A model generated the notes under the pieces. That model was not told the origin of the DNA, did not search any database, and worked only from the letters and a program-made list of their open reading frames with translations. Made by a program: the position numbers and the translations under genes. DNA of 64,000 nucleotides from an uncultured Lachnospiraceae bacterium (GTDB lineage Bacteria > Bacillota > Clostridia > Lachnospirales > Lachnospiraceae): positions 1 through 64,000 of the forward strand of contig CAMORO010000003.1 of the NCBI GenBank assembly GCA_946623875.1, given 5' to 3'. Below are positions 34,481 through 44,005 of this stretch, one piece after another (the first letter of the stretch is position 1; every line of letters begins with the position of its first letter).

Positions 34481-36859
34481 CTATATTCCCAAAGGTGATT
34501 CGCGGACTACATTTGTGCGTCTCTTTTTCTTGGCTTCGTAAAGAACATCATCGGCTCTGTTTATAAGATCCGAGATCTGAATTGACGGTGAACAGACGAA
34601 CTCGACATATCCCACCGAAAACTCAACGTAATAAGGTTTGTAGCTGGTTGCGTTTAATATCTTGCACTTCTCCTTCATTGCCGCGATCAGTTTCTTCGGC
34701 TCATCGTTTTTCCTGAATATATAGAAGGAAACGAATTCATCACCGCCTATGCGCCCTGTGAAACCGGAGGAATTCAGCGTTTCCTTGAGTATGTCAGCAA
34801 CATGCGTAATTGCAAAATCACCGTCCGAGTGTCCGAATATATCATTGATCTGCTTAAGATGATCAAGATCCGAGAAGAAGACGACAGCACGTTTACCTTC
34901 ATTGACCCTGTTGGCTTCAATGACATGTTCCATAAATCCGCGTCTGTTGTACAGACCTGTAAGCTGATCGTTTGCCGAAATGAAATTAAGGATCTGGTTC
35001 TTTTCCTTAAGACTCTTGAGTGTATCCTCAAGCTTCCTCTTGGCTTCCATTTCTTTTTTACTCATCTGAAGATATGCCTGCGCGGTACTTATCTGTAAGC
35101 CGATACCGTACAGGGCGCCGATTGAGTCGGCGTCGATCTCACACAGCATAAGTCCGTACTGATATTCCTCCGCAAAGAGAACGAAGGCAACATATCTGTG
35201 ACCGCTGGTTGACGGATATTTCGAAACGATACCGTTTTGGGCAGTTATTACCGGACGCTTGTCCGGTGAATAGGAAGTGATCTTACCGTTCACATATTCC
35301 GAAGCCAGATACAGCTTCTTAGGGCATGTAAATTCCTTGTTCCTTGGATATCTGGTAGGCTTCTCGAGCAGATACAGATATGCGCTGAATGCACCCTGAG
35401 CCTTGATATGCTCCATTGCCATACGATAGAAGTTCTTTTCGTTGTTAACGTTTTCCATCATCTTCTGTATCATTGCGGGAGCCATCCAGTTCCTGCGCTG
35501 CAGAAGATTGTACATTTCGGAGCTCTGATGCATGATAAGGGATTCGATATATGTATCCGTTACTTCAAATACATAACCGATAAGCAGAAGAGCATCCCTG
35601 TTTTTCGTAGAGGATTCCATATAACCGAATATCTGATGCAGTGTTTCGGTGAAGCGGGAAATGTTAATGTATTCCGAACTGCCGGATGTTAATACATTCC
35701 TGATACGTTCCAAAGCCAATGAGCCTATGTCCTGTCTGTTTGCAGCAGTAAGCAGGCCGGCCTGTATCTTATACATCAGGATAATAACATCAACATAATA
35801 CTGTTTGCAGATATTGGTGGAATCGGAGGTGTTGATACCGCGCATTGAACTCTGGGCCGCACAGTCTGCCGCGGCATTGATATTTGAAGCATCCTCATAG
35901 CCGGAAATACGTTTCATGATCTCAAGCATAAGATTGGACCCGCCTGTGCCGTAATATGCACAGCCGCAGGAACCGCGCTTCTTAAAATGCGCGGGAAGCA
36001 GGATCTTCTTGCTTTTATGTTCCTTACATATCTGGATGGCAAGCTTAAAGGCCTTATATCCCATATCCAGTCCGTTCTGATCCGCTGTGGTAAGCGGCGG
36101 ATCCATCCGCTGGGCCTGCTCCATGTCATCGTAACCGGTTACGGCAATATCCTTGCCGACTACAAGACCACGCTGTTTACATACGCGGTAAATGCTGATG
36201 GCCATTTCATCATTGGCACTGACTATTGCCTCGGCATCCGGATTGTTGTCCAGTATGCGGTGTACCAGTGAATCCACATCTGTTGAGTAGTCGCCGTACT
36301 CGATCATCGAATCGTCGACGGGAAGTCCGTGAACCCTCATACTGTCTATATATGCACGACGTCTGTCGGTAGCATCCGCATTGTTCTTCGGGCCGCTTAT
36401 ATGAAGGATCTTCTTATAGCCGTGGTGCTCTATAAGATGTTCCATGATATTTTTCATACTGCCGTAGTTATCACTCATTATGTAGGTGTCGGGAGAGTTC
36501 TCCTCATACTCCTCGAGGATAATGAGCGGTACACCCCTGAATTTGGAGATGAATTCCTCCTTGTCGTCCTGTTCGAAATATATACACAACGTTCCGTATG
36601 AGATAATGAGTACATCAAGCTTGCTGATCAGAGCGTAATCATATAATGCATTGAACTGATAGTGGTATGACATGGAATCCGAAGCATTGCTCTGTTTCCA
36701 GAAGTCAAATGCATTTCCCTGGGCACCCAGAAAGAGAGTGACGTTTACATTTTCACTCCTTGCCGCATCATATATTCCTTCTACCAGTTCCTTAGGGTGT
36801 TGAGTATGTATGTTACCGAGCATTACGCCCACATGATAAACCCTGTCAGTGGAAGACAT
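34481..36859 (-). CDS. Soluble diguanylate cyclase fused to a LacI-type sugar-binding domain
   Basis: A 792-residue protein with no signal peptide or membrane helix. Residues 1-300 form a type I periplasmic-binding-protein fold as in LacI-family regulators (VGVMLGNIHTQHPKELVEGI, ILHISGPKNNADATDRRRAY, ITGYDDMEQAQ-like AVTGYDDMEQAQRMDPPL) but no DNA-binding domain precedes it. A helical middle of about 300 residues follows, then a coiled coil (MSKKEMEAKRKLEDTLKSL) and a GGDEF domain (FSDLDHLKQINDIFGHSDGD, GRIGGDEFVSF) with an intact active site and no RxxD site. It probably senses a cytoplasmic sugar or sugar phosphate and makes cyclic di-GMP. It is divergent from uxuA. Confidence 0.85.
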   Translation of the reverse strand: MSSTDRVYHVGVMLGNIHTQHPKELVEGIYDAARSENVNVTLFLGAQGNAFDFWKQSNASDSMSYHYQFNALYDYALISKLDVLIISYGTLCIYFEQDDKEEFISKFRGVPLIILEEYEENSPDTYIMSDNYGSMKNIMEHLIEHHGYKKILHISGPKNNADATDRRRAYIDSMRVHGLPVDDSMIEYGDYSTDVDSLVHRILDNNPDAEAIVSANDEMAISIYRVCKQRGLVVGKDIAVTGYDDMEQAQRMDPPLTTADQNGLDMGYKAFKLAIQICKEHKSKKILLPAHFKKRGSCGCAYYGTGGSNLMLEIMKRISGYEDASNINAAADCAAQSSMRGINTSDSTNICKQYYVDVIILMYKIQAGLLTAANRQDIGSLALERIRNVLTSGSSEYINISRFTETLHQIFGYMESSTKNRDALLLIGYVFEVTDTYIESLIMHQSSEMYNLLQRRNWMAPAMIQKMMENVNNEKNFYRMAMEHIKAQGAFSAYLYLLEKPTRYPRNKEFTCPKKLYLASEYVNGKITSYSPDKRPVITAQNGIVSKYPSTSGHRYVAFVLFAEEYQYGLMLCEIDADSIGALYGIGLQISTAQAYLQMSKKEMEAKRKLEDTLKSLKEKNQILNFISANDQLTGLYNRRGFMEHVIEANRVNEGKRAVVFFSDLDHLKQINDIFGHSDGDFAITHVADILKETLNSSGFTGRIGGDEFVSFYIFRKNDEPKKLIAAMKEKCKILNATSYKPYYVEFSVGYVEFVCSPSIQISDLINRADDVLYEAKKKRRTNVVRESPLGI

Positions 36860-37203
36860 ATACCCCTCCTTGCGTATGTTTTGTTATTGATAGTGTCACA
36901 ATTATTTTAAATATTAGTGCTGTTCTGAATATTTACTATATATTTTACCATATTTGCAGAAAAATTAAAGGTTTATCGATTGTTTATCTTTATATTTATC
37001 TTTACATATATATGAATAAATATACAGAAGAATGAGTATTATCGGGCTGTATTGGTAATTATAAACAAAAAGGGGGCTGACATATTATTTAAAAATACTA
37101 TAGCTAATTTTTCAACAACGTGGTAGTATACTTGTATACAAGTTTGTTATGTTTATGTTTGCAAGAAACACACACTAATTGTACAAAGAAAGAGGAAAAG
37201 ATT
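36860..37203. other. Divergent promoter region between the sugar-sensing cyclase and uxuA
   Basis: 344 very AT-rich bp with no coding frame. It holds promoters in both directions. The uxuA side contains the CTTGTATACAAG operator (37131-37142) and a second palindrome TTGTACAA (37179-37186) before the GAGG ribosome-binding site. Confidence 0.6.
37125..37142 (+). promoter_or_regulatory. uxuA promoter -10 with overlapping GntR/FCD-type operator
   Basis: CTTGTATACAAG (37131-37142) is a perfect 12-bp palindrome matching the TNGTATACNA-type operators of GntR/FCD repressors such as UxuR and ExuR. It overlaps the likely -10 TATACT (37127-37132), so binding would block initiation. The overlapping AGTATACT at 37125-37132 adds a second two-fold centre. 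The likely ligand protein is the regulator at 39989. Confidence 0.6.
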
Positions 37204-38277
37204 ATGGAAATGACAATGAGATGGTTCGGAACAGGTTTTGACACGGTTACGCTTAAGCAGATAAGGCAGGTGCCCGGTGTAACGGGGGTCATCACGACCC
37301 TTTATGACACTACTCCCGGAGAGGTGTGGTCACGTGAGAGGATCCGCGCACTTAAGGATGAGGTTGAAGCAGCAGGCCTTCGTATTTCAGGTATTGAGTC
37401 GGTTAATATCCATGACTCGATCAAGATAGGAAGTCCTGACAGGGATCAGTATATTGACAATTATATCGAGACATTAAGGAATCTTGGTGAAGAAGATATC
37501 CATATGGTATGCTACAACTTCATGCCTGTATTCGACTGGACAAGGTCGGAGCTTGCAAGGAAGAGACCGGATGGCTCTACCGTTCTCGCTTATTCACAGA
37601 AGGCTATCGATGCACTTGATCCGGAAACGATGTTTGACTCGATCAAGGGTGACGCCAACGGAGCTGTTCTTCCCGGATGGGAGCCTGAGCGTATGGCTAA
37701 GATCAAGGAGCTGTTTGAGGCATATAAGGATGTAGATGAGGAGAAGCTGTTTGAGAACCTTAAGTATTTCCTTGAGAAGATAATGCCTGTATGTGATGAG
37801 TATGATATAAACATGGCTATACATCCCGATGATCCCGCATGGTCTGTATTCGGACTTCCCAGGATAATCATCAACCTTCCGAACATCATGAGAATGATGA
37901 AGATGGTAGATAATCCCCACAACGGAGTTACCTTCTGTTCAGGTTCTTACGGAACCAACAGGGAGAACGATCTTCCGGGCATGATCAGGGCGCTTAAGGG
38001 CAGGCTGCATTTTGCGCATGTAAGGAATCTTAAGTTCAACTCGGATGATGATTTCGAGGAAGCAGCACATCTTTCATCAGACGGTGATTTTGATCTGTAT
38101 GAGATAGTTAAGGCGCTGTATGAGATCGGTTTCGAAGGTCCCATCCGTCCCGATCACGGAAGGATGATATGGGATGAGGTCGCAATGCCGGGTTACGGAC
38201 TGTATGACAGGGCTTTGGGCGCTACTTACATCAACGGCCTTTGGGAAGCTATTGATAAGAATGCCACAAGAGGCTGA
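37204..38277 (+). CDS. uxuA: D-mannonate dehydratase
   Basis: A 357-residue cytoplasmic enzyme that converts D-mannonate to 2-keto-3-deoxygluconate. Recognisable UxuA segments are RWFGTGFDTVTLKQIRQVPG at the N-terminus, VCYNFMPVFDWTRSEL, HPDDPAWSVFGLPRI, CSGSYGTN and HFAHVRNLKF, with histidines and cysteine that bind the divalent metal. The ATG at 37204 was chosen because GAGG lies about 9 bp before it; an upstream in-frame start at 37120 would cover the operator. uxuB follows after 81 bp. It processes the glucuronate released by the GH115 enzyme encoded downstream. Confidence 0.93.
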   Translation: MEMTMRWFGTGFDTVTLKQIRQVPGVTGVITTLYDTTPGEVWSRERIRALKDEVEAAGLRISGIESVNIHDSIKIGSPDRDQYIDNYIETLRNLGEEDIHMVCYNFMPVFDWTRSELARKRPDGSTVLAYSQKAIDALDPETMFDSIKGDANGAVLPGWEPERMAKIKELFEAYKDVDEEKLFENLKYFLEKIMPVCDEYDINMAIHPDDPAWSVFGLPRIIINLPNIMRMMKMVDNPHNGVTFCSGSYGTNRENDLPGMIRALKGRLHFAHVRNLKFNSDDDFEEAAHLSSDGDFDLYEIVKALYEIGFEGPIRPDHGRMIWDEVAMPGYGLYDRALGATYINGLWEAIDKNATRG

Positions 38278-38358
38278 TGAATAAAAGAAACAGCCTGATC
38301 TGTATTGGGTGGATGATCTGTAATAACAGAAACACGTAGATGAAAGGAGAAGAATGAA

Positions 38359-39963
38359 ATGAAATTGACACAGATCAATGATGTTAATGCCAGGAAGGCA
38401 TTTGAGGATAATGGTTACAAGTTACCCGGATATGACAGGGAAAAGGTAAGGGAGCTTACCTCGAAGGAGCCTGCATGGGTTCATTTCGGAACCGGTAATA
38501 TTTTCAGGGCGTTTCCCGCTGCGGTGATCGACGATCTGCTTAACCGGGGAGTGTATGACAAGGGTGTTATTGCTGTCGAGGGTTTTGACTATGACATAAT
38601 CTCCAAGGCTTACAAGCCTTTTGATGATCTCAGTCTTCTGGTTACCCTTAAGAGTGACGGAAATATAGAGAAGAAGGTGATCGGTTCTGTTACGGAATCC
38701 CTGACCGCTGATTTTGCAAGGGAGGATGATCTTGCAAGGCTTAAGGAGATATTTACGGCGAAGTCCCTTCAGATGGTAAGCTTTACGATAACTGAAAAGG
38801 GATACTCACTTAACGGACCGGACGGCTCGCTTGCAGGTGTTGTTAAGGATGACTTTGACAACAAATGTTTCCCGCCCAAGCACCTTATGGGAAAGATGGC
38901 TTATCTTTTATTCGAACGTTTCAGCAACGGAGCTTATCCTGTAACTATGGCCAGCATGGACAACTGCTCACACAACGGTGACAAGCTTAAGGCTGCAGTA
39001 TTCGCATACGCCAATAAGTGGGCGGAGCAGGGACTTGTTCCGAAGGAATTCGTTGATTATCTGTCGGATGAGAGTAAGGTGACATTCCCTCTCAGCATGA
39101 TCGACAAGATCACACCCCGTCCGGATGCGGATGTGGTTGAAATGCTTAAGAAGGACGGCTTTGAGGATACGGATATCATCGTTACCGATAAGCATACATA
39201 TACCGCAGCATTTGTAAATGCCGAGGAAACACAGTATCTCGTTGTTGAGGACAAGTTCCCGAACGGAAGACCTCCTTTTGACAAGGGCGGAGTATATTTC
39301 ACGGACAGGGAGACTGTGGACAAGGTTGAGAAGATGAAGGTATGTACCTGTCTTAACCCTCTTCATACGGCGCTGGCAGTATTCGGATGCCTCCTTTCAT
39401 ATGACAGTATATGGAAGGAAATGAAGGATGAAGATCTTTCCTCATTTGTTGAGGGAATGGGTTATAAGGAAGGAATGCCTGTTGTTGTAGATCCCGGGAT
39501 CATTAAGCCGGAGACCTTTATTGATGAGGTGCTTCATAAGAGACTGGTTAATCCCTTCATGCCGGATACTCCTCAGAGGATCGCATGTGACACATCACAG
39601 AAGCTGCCGATAAGATTCGGTGAGACACTGAAGGCTTATATTGCCAAGGGTGATGATGTATCCAAGCTTCACTATATTCCTGTTGTTCTTGCGGGATACT
39701 TAAGGTATCTTACGGGAATTAATGATGCGGGTGAGAAGTTTGAGCAGAGTCCCGATCCGCTGCTTGCCGAGCTTTCGGGTATCATGGAGAAGTACAGGGA
39801 TTGGAAGCCTGCCAAGGCAGAGGATCTTAAAGACATATTGTCAAGGAAGGATATCTTTGCCGTGGATCTGTATGAGGCAGGTCTTGCCGGGCGCGTTACC
39901 GAACTGTTTAATGAGATGAACAGCGGTAAGGGCAAGGTAAGAGAAATCCTTCATAGTGCTTGA
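38359..39963 (+). CDS. uxuB: D-fructuronate reductase (mannonate oxidoreductase)
   Basis: A 534-residue member of the mannitol dehydrogenase family, which here reduces fructuronate to mannonate with NADH. The N-terminal nucleotide-binding motif is VHFGTGNIFRAF and the catalytic signature K-x5-N-x2-H is seen in KVCTCLNPLHTAL (about 330-342). Length suits UxuB. AAAGGAG precedes the start. The regulator gene overlaps or nearly abuts its end, giving a uxuA-uxuB-gntR operon. The uronate isomerase UxaC, needed to make fructuronate from glucuronate, is not in the window. Confidence 0.9.
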   Translation: MKLTQINDVNARKAFEDNGYKLPGYDREKVRELTSKEPAWVHFGTGNIFRAFPAAVIDDLLNRGVYDKGVIAVEGFDYDIISKAYKPFDDLSLLVTLKSDGNIEKKVIGSVTESLTADFAREDDLARLKEIFTAKSLQMVSFTITEKGYSLNGPDGSLAGVVKDDFDNKCFPPKHLMGKMAYLLFERFSNGAYPVTMASMDNCSHNGDKLKAAVFAYANKWAEQGLVPKEFVDYLSDESKVTFPLSMIDKITPRPDADVVEMLKKDGFEDTDIIVTDKHTYTAAFVNAEETQYLVVEDKFPNGRPPFDKGGVYFTDRETVDKVEKMKVCTCLNPLHTALAVFGCLLSYDSIWKEMKDEDLSSFVEGMGYKEGMPVVVDPGIIKPETFIDEVLHKRLVNPFMPDTPQRIACDTSQKLPIRFGETLKAYIAKGDDVSKLHYIPVVLAGYLRYLTGINDAGEKFEQSPDPLLAELSGIMEKYRDWKPAKAEDLKDILSRKDIFAVDLYEAGLAGRVTELFNEMNSGKGKVREILHSA

Positions 39964-39988
39964 ACAACGGAGAATAGAGGTGGAAGGA

Positions 39989-40672
39989 ATGATACGGGTA
40001 AGGGACAGAATGGCCGGTGAAACAGCCAAAGCTTATGCCCTTAGAGAAATTTCGGAGAATATTATAAGCCTTGAGCTTAAGCCGGGTACTCTGGTCAGCG
40101 AAAATGAGCTGGCCAAAGCACTCGGAGTCAGCAGAACGCCCGTAAGGGAAGCTCTTCAGGAGTTACAGAAATCACAGCTTATAGAAGTGTTCCCGCAAAG
40201 AGGAAGCTATGTTGCGGGTATTTCCTTTGAGGCGGTTGAAGAGGCTGCATTCCTGCGAAGAACACTTGAGATCGCAATAGCAGAGGAGCTGTGTGATAAG
40301 ATAACCTTTGAGCAGTTGGAGCAACTGACTGAGAATATCGGCCTTCAGGAATACTATCTTAACAACGGCATGTCGTCCAAGATAATGGATCTTGACAATC
40401 AGTTCCATAAGGATCTGTTTCTTATGTGCGGTAAGGAACGCACTTACAATATAATGCAGTCAATTATGGGACATTTCGACAGGATAAGGATACTGAGCCT
40501 GCACACGATCAAGGATATCAAGATAGTGACGGACCACAGGGCAATACTTGAGGCCATCAAATCAGGCAACAAGCAAGCAGTCAGGGATCTGATAAGCAGA
40601 CATCTTATGCGTTATAAGTTCGATAAGGATGAGCTGGAGAAGAATTATCCCGATTATTTCAAGAGCAACTGA
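39989..40672 (+). CDS. GntR/FCD-family repressor of uronate catabolism
   Basis: A 227-residue regulator. The winged helix-turn-helix (about 18-75) has SENELAKALGVSRTPVREAL, the diagnostic GntR signature. The all-helical FCD ligand domain (about 85-220) includes DNQFHKDLF and TDHRAILEAI, whose Asp and His residues bind a metal and an acid-sugar ligand in this group. By position it is the likely repressor of its own operon through the palindrome at 37131-37142, released by a uronate such as fructuronate or glucuronate. The ATG at 39989 with GAGG upstream is preferred over a GTG at 39956 that lies inside uxuB. Confidence 0.87.
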   Translation: MIRVRDRMAGETAKAYALREISENIISLELKPGTLVSENELAKALGVSRTPVREALQELQKSQLIEVFPQRGSYVAGISFEAVEEAAFLRRTLEIAIAEELCDKITFEQLEQLTENIGLQEYYLNNGMSSKIMDLDNQFHKDLFLMCGKERTYNIMQSIMGHFDRIRILSLHTIKDIKIVTDHRAILEAIKSGNKQAVRDLISRHLMRYKFDKDELEKNYPDYFKSN

Positions 40673-40770
40673 TGGTGCCATGATCATGTATTGCTTACTG
40701 AGGAGCCTTGAGGATGATATAAGTAAGAAGCATATATGATATATGTGCGCCGGTCTGTTTGAGAAATATA

Positions 40771-40812
40771 AATATGCCCTTTACAAGCAAGCTTGAAAGG
40801 GCATATTTTATA
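40771..40812 (+). terminator. Terminator after the uxu operon
   Basis: AATATGCCCTTT pairs with AAAGGGCATATT, with an inner CAAGC-AA-GCTTG stem, followed by TTTA. It separates the uxu operon from the GH115 gene, whose start is 40 bp downstream. Confidence 0.85.
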
Positions 40813-40851
40813 TATGACGATTATTGAAAACCTTTATTTCAGGAGGAGAAT

Positions 40852-43842
40852 ATGGGCTACATTATAAACAGGAACAGCATAGAAGAGGGCAGGATATGCT
40901 TTGTCTATGAGACTGAGGCACTAAACGGTGTCAGGAAGATTGCGGACAAGGTCAGAAAGGATGTAAGTCTTGTCTTTGACGCAAAGCCGGTAAAAAAGGA
41001 ATGTGAGTCTGTGGATGACCTTGCGAAGCTTTCGTGTCTGTTTGGAACTGAAGACAGTGGGGAGGCTGTATATCCCGTTATCTTCGGAACGGCAGAGAAA
41101 AGTCCCATACTTGACACACTTGACAGGGAAGGTCTTATCAGGCTTGATGATATCAGAGGTAAAAGAGAAGTGTTCTCTTTCAGTATTGTCGATGAACCCG
41201 CTGAGGGTATCGCATCGGCGATCGTCATAGCGGGAAGCGATAAGAGAGGAACCATATACGGTCTGTTCAGGCTGTCCGAGCTTCTTCATGTTTCACCACT
41301 TGTGGACTGGTGCGATATCATGCCTGACAAGATGATGCAGGCTGAATTTAATAAGGCTGACAATATGATCTCAAAGGAGCCGTCTGTAAGGTTCAGAGGC
41401 TTTTTTATCAATGATGAATGGCCTGCGTTCGGGAACTGGACAATGAAGCATTTTGGCGGATTTACGTCCGATATGTATGAGCATGTGTTTGAACTGCTGC
41501 TCCGTCTTAAGGGTAATTACATGTGGCCGGCAATGTGGACCTCGACATTTCCCGAGGACGGTCCCGGACTTAAGAGTGCCGAGCTGGCTGATGAGCTGGG
41601 CGTTGTGATGGGGATGTCGCATCATGAGCCGTGTCTGAGACAGGGTGAGGAGTACAAACATGTCCGCGGACCCGAATCCATCTACGGCGATGCCTGGGAT
41701 TTCAGGAAGAATGAAGAGGGCATCACAAGGTTCTGGGAGGATGGTCTTAAAAGAGGCGGTCATCTTGAGAATGTGATCACCGTGGGTATGCGTGGTGAAT
41801 TTGACTCTACGATAATGGGTGAGGATGCTACGCTCAAGGACAATATCGACCTTTTAAGAGATGTCCTTAAGACCCAGAACAGGCTGATACGGGAGATCGT
41901 TAATGACAACCTGGATGAGGTTCCGAGGATGCTTGCTCTGTATAAGGAGGTGGAGCCCTTCTTCTATGGAGACGAGACCACGGAAGGACTTATGGATTCT
42001 CCCGAGCTCGAGGGCGTTACACTTATGCTGTGCGATGATAACTTCGGGAACTTAAGGACGCTTCCCACCGGACATATGAGGGAGCATAAGGGCGGATACG
42101 GAATGTATTATCATTTCGATTACCACGGATGGCCGGTTTCATATGAATGGGTAAACAGTTCCTATTTACCTAAGGTCTGGGAGCAGATGACCACCGCTTA
42201 CGAGTTCGGGATAAGGGATCTGTGGATAGTAAACGTCGGTGATATCTTTACGACCGAATACCCTCTGTCATATTTCATGGAGCTTGCTTATGATTATGAT
42301 AAATGGGGCATTAACAATATAAACAGTGTGGATGAGTTCAACGGGATGTTTGTTGAGAAACAGTTCGGGAACAGCATGAGTGATGCCGATAAGAAGACGA
42401 TCACCACACTGCTTAAGGGATACACAAGGATAGCCAACAACAGACGTCCGGAAGCCATGAACGACAAGGTATATCATGCGGTAAATTACGGAGAACTGGA
42501 GGATCTGTCCCTCAATATAACTGAACTGATGGAAACCGCGGATAAGGTGAGCGGGAACTGTACCGAGGCAAATGCCTTTACATATTTCCAGCTTGTCGGG
42601 TATCCGCTTGTATCTACCCTTAATCTGACACGTATGTGGCTTGCAACGACCGAGAATCATTATCTTTCGGGCATTGGTGCCACCTTTGCATTAAAGACTG
42701 CGGCGGAGGTCAGGAGCAGGCTCAAGCTTGACAGGGCGCTTACGGACAAGCTGCATGAGCTTCGGGATGGCAAGTGGTACGGTATGGGAATGTCCGAGCA
42801 TATCGGATTTAATAACTGGAATGAGGAGGAATGTCAGTTCCCGGTCCTGTACGACTGGGAGCCGGCCAATAAGGCCAGGCTTATTGTGACCATACCGGGA
42901 ACGGACCAGCATACGGAGGGCGGCGTCTGGACCGGCAGGAAGCTGGTGTTGCCTGATTTTCTTGATCCTGAATGCAGCAGCGCCAGGATCACTCTGTACA
43001 CTGCGGGAAGGTCGGATGCGAAATACGAGATAGTATCCGAGGCTCCCTGGCTGTTGGCTGGTGAGAAGAAAGGTGTATGTCTTGCCGGTTTCTTTGAGCA
43101 TATTTATCTGAAGATCGACAGAAGCCTGCTCGGTGATGACCGGGGTACGACGATATGCATTAAGGGTGAGTACGGTGAGACCGGGATCGAGATACCGGTA
43201 AATAATGAGGATCATTCGGAGCTTCCTTCCAATACCTATGTATGGCTTGGCAGGGATGATATAAAGGTAAGCAGCGGATACAGGCCTTATAATTATATAT
43301 CCATTGAGGCGGGACATTATGCTTCCTGTAATGATACTGAACGCGGAAGGTTCAGGGAGCTCCCCGATTTCGGACGTACACAGTCGGGACTTAAGGCATT
43401 TCCGGTGACGGAATACTTCGAGGCTGGTAAGGATGCGCCGAGTATCGACTACCTCATCTATGTGGAAAAAGAAGATGAATATGATGTGGATGTATATATG
43501 GCGCCCTCTAATCCGGTGACAAGGGATAACAGGCTTGTTTACGGTATATCTGCGGTTGCGGGTGATGCTGCCGGAAATGATAAGTGGAATGAGGAGATAG
43601 ATCTTATCAATGTGATCCCGGATGATTTCAGGGTTGGTGACAATCAGCCTTTCTGGGCAAAGGGTGCTCTTTCAAACATCAGGATCAATTCATCGAGGGT
43701 GATCCTCCAGAAGGGTCTTAATACTCTCAGGATATTTGCCGTTACTCCCGGATTTGTTCTTGAGAAGCTGGTAATATCCCCGGCTGATGAGACGATTCCC
43801 GAATCCTACCTTGGCCCTAAGGAAACCTACAGGCGTAAATAG
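40852..43842 (+). CDS. GH115 xylan alpha-1,2-glucuronidase
   Basis: A 996-residue enzyme without a signal peptide. An N-terminal domain of about 165 residues contains IVIAGSDKRGTIYGLFRLSE. The catalytic barrel has RFRGFFINDEWPAFGNW, NYMWPAMWTSTFPEDGPG, VITVGMRGEFDSTIMG, YYHFDYHGWPVSYEWVN and WIVNVGDIFTTEYPLSYF, all characteristic of GH115, then helical and C-terminal beta domains. GH115 removes 4-O-methyl-glucuronic acid from xylan and its oligosaccharides, including from internal units, which GH67 enzymes cannot do. A cytoplasmic form acting after import links importers 1 and 2 to uxuA/uxuB. AGGAGG lies before the start. No operator like that of uxuA is seen in the short upstream gap. Confidence 0.92.
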   Translation: MGYIINRNSIEEGRICFVYETEALNGVRKIADKVRKDVSLVFDAKPVKKECESVDDLAKLSCLFGTEDSGEAVYPVIFGTAEKSPILDTLDREGLIRLDDIRGKREVFSFSIVDEPAEGIASAIVIAGSDKRGTIYGLFRLSELLHVSPLVDWCDIMPDKMMQAEFNKADNMISKEPSVRFRGFFINDEWPAFGNWTMKHFGGFTSDMYEHVFELLLRLKGNYMWPAMWTSTFPEDGPGLKSAELADELGVVMGMSHHEPCLRQGEEYKHVRGPESIYGDAWDFRKNEEGITRFWEDGLKRGGHLENVITVGMRGEFDSTIMGEDATLKDNIDLLRDVLKTQNRLIREIVNDNLDEVPRMLALYKEVEPFFYGDETTEGLMDSPELEGVTLMLCDDNFGNLRTLPTGHMREHKGGYGMYYHFDYHGWPVSYEWVNSSYLPKVWEQMTTAYEFGIRDLWIVNVGDIFTTEYPLSYFMELAYDYDKWGINNINSVDEFNGMFVEKQFGNSMSDADKKTITTLLKGYTRIANNRRPEAMNDKVYHAVNYGELEDLSLNITELMETADKVSGNCTEANAFTYFQLVGYPLVSTLNLTRMWLATTENHYLSGIGATFALKTAAEVRSRLKLDRALTDKLHELRDGKWYGMGMSEHIGFNNWNEEECQFPVLYDWEPANKARLIVTIPGTDQHTEGGVWTGRKLVLPDFLDPECSSARITLYTAGRSDAKYEIVSEAPWLLAGEKKGVCLAGFFEHIYLKIDRSLLGDDRGTTICIKGEYGETGIEIPVNNEDHSELPSNTYVWLGRDDIKVSSGYRPYNYISIEAGHYASCNDTERGRFRELPDFGRTQSGLKAFPVTEYFEAGKDAPSIDYLIYVEKEDEYDVDVYMAPSNPVTRDNRLVYGISAVAGDAAGNDKWNEEIDLINVIPDDFRVGDNQPFWAKGALSNIRINSSRVILQKGLNTLRIFAVTPGFVLEKLVISPADETIPESYLGPKETYRRK

Positions 43843-43861
43843 CATCAGGCATCCGGTGTAT

Positions 43862-43939
43862 TTGCAAAACACTCAGGATATGATAGAATGTACTTCATGC
43901 GAAAGCATGATTGCCGAAAGCATTTCCTTATTTGCATTC
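43862..43939 (+). promoter_or_regulatory. Promoter and structured leader of the first MATE gene
   Basis: TTGCAA and TAGAAT (16-bp spacer; TGA before the -10) form a good promoter. The leader holds TCATGC-GAAA-GCATGA, a stable tetraloop hairpin (43898-43913), and a 20-nt block (43920-43939) identical to one at 21188-21207 before the second kinase. Confidence 0.55.
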
Positions 43940-44005
43940 GGGAAGTCAATGTAAACGAAACAGATAAATTCGTTTATCATATCTATGGAAGAGTGTGGTT
44001 TCTGA

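Noticed and set aside
43890-44005. Riboswitch (for example guanidine type) before the MATE gene
   Set aside because: Two hairpins are present but no known conserved riboswitch core was recognised, so only a structured leader is reported.
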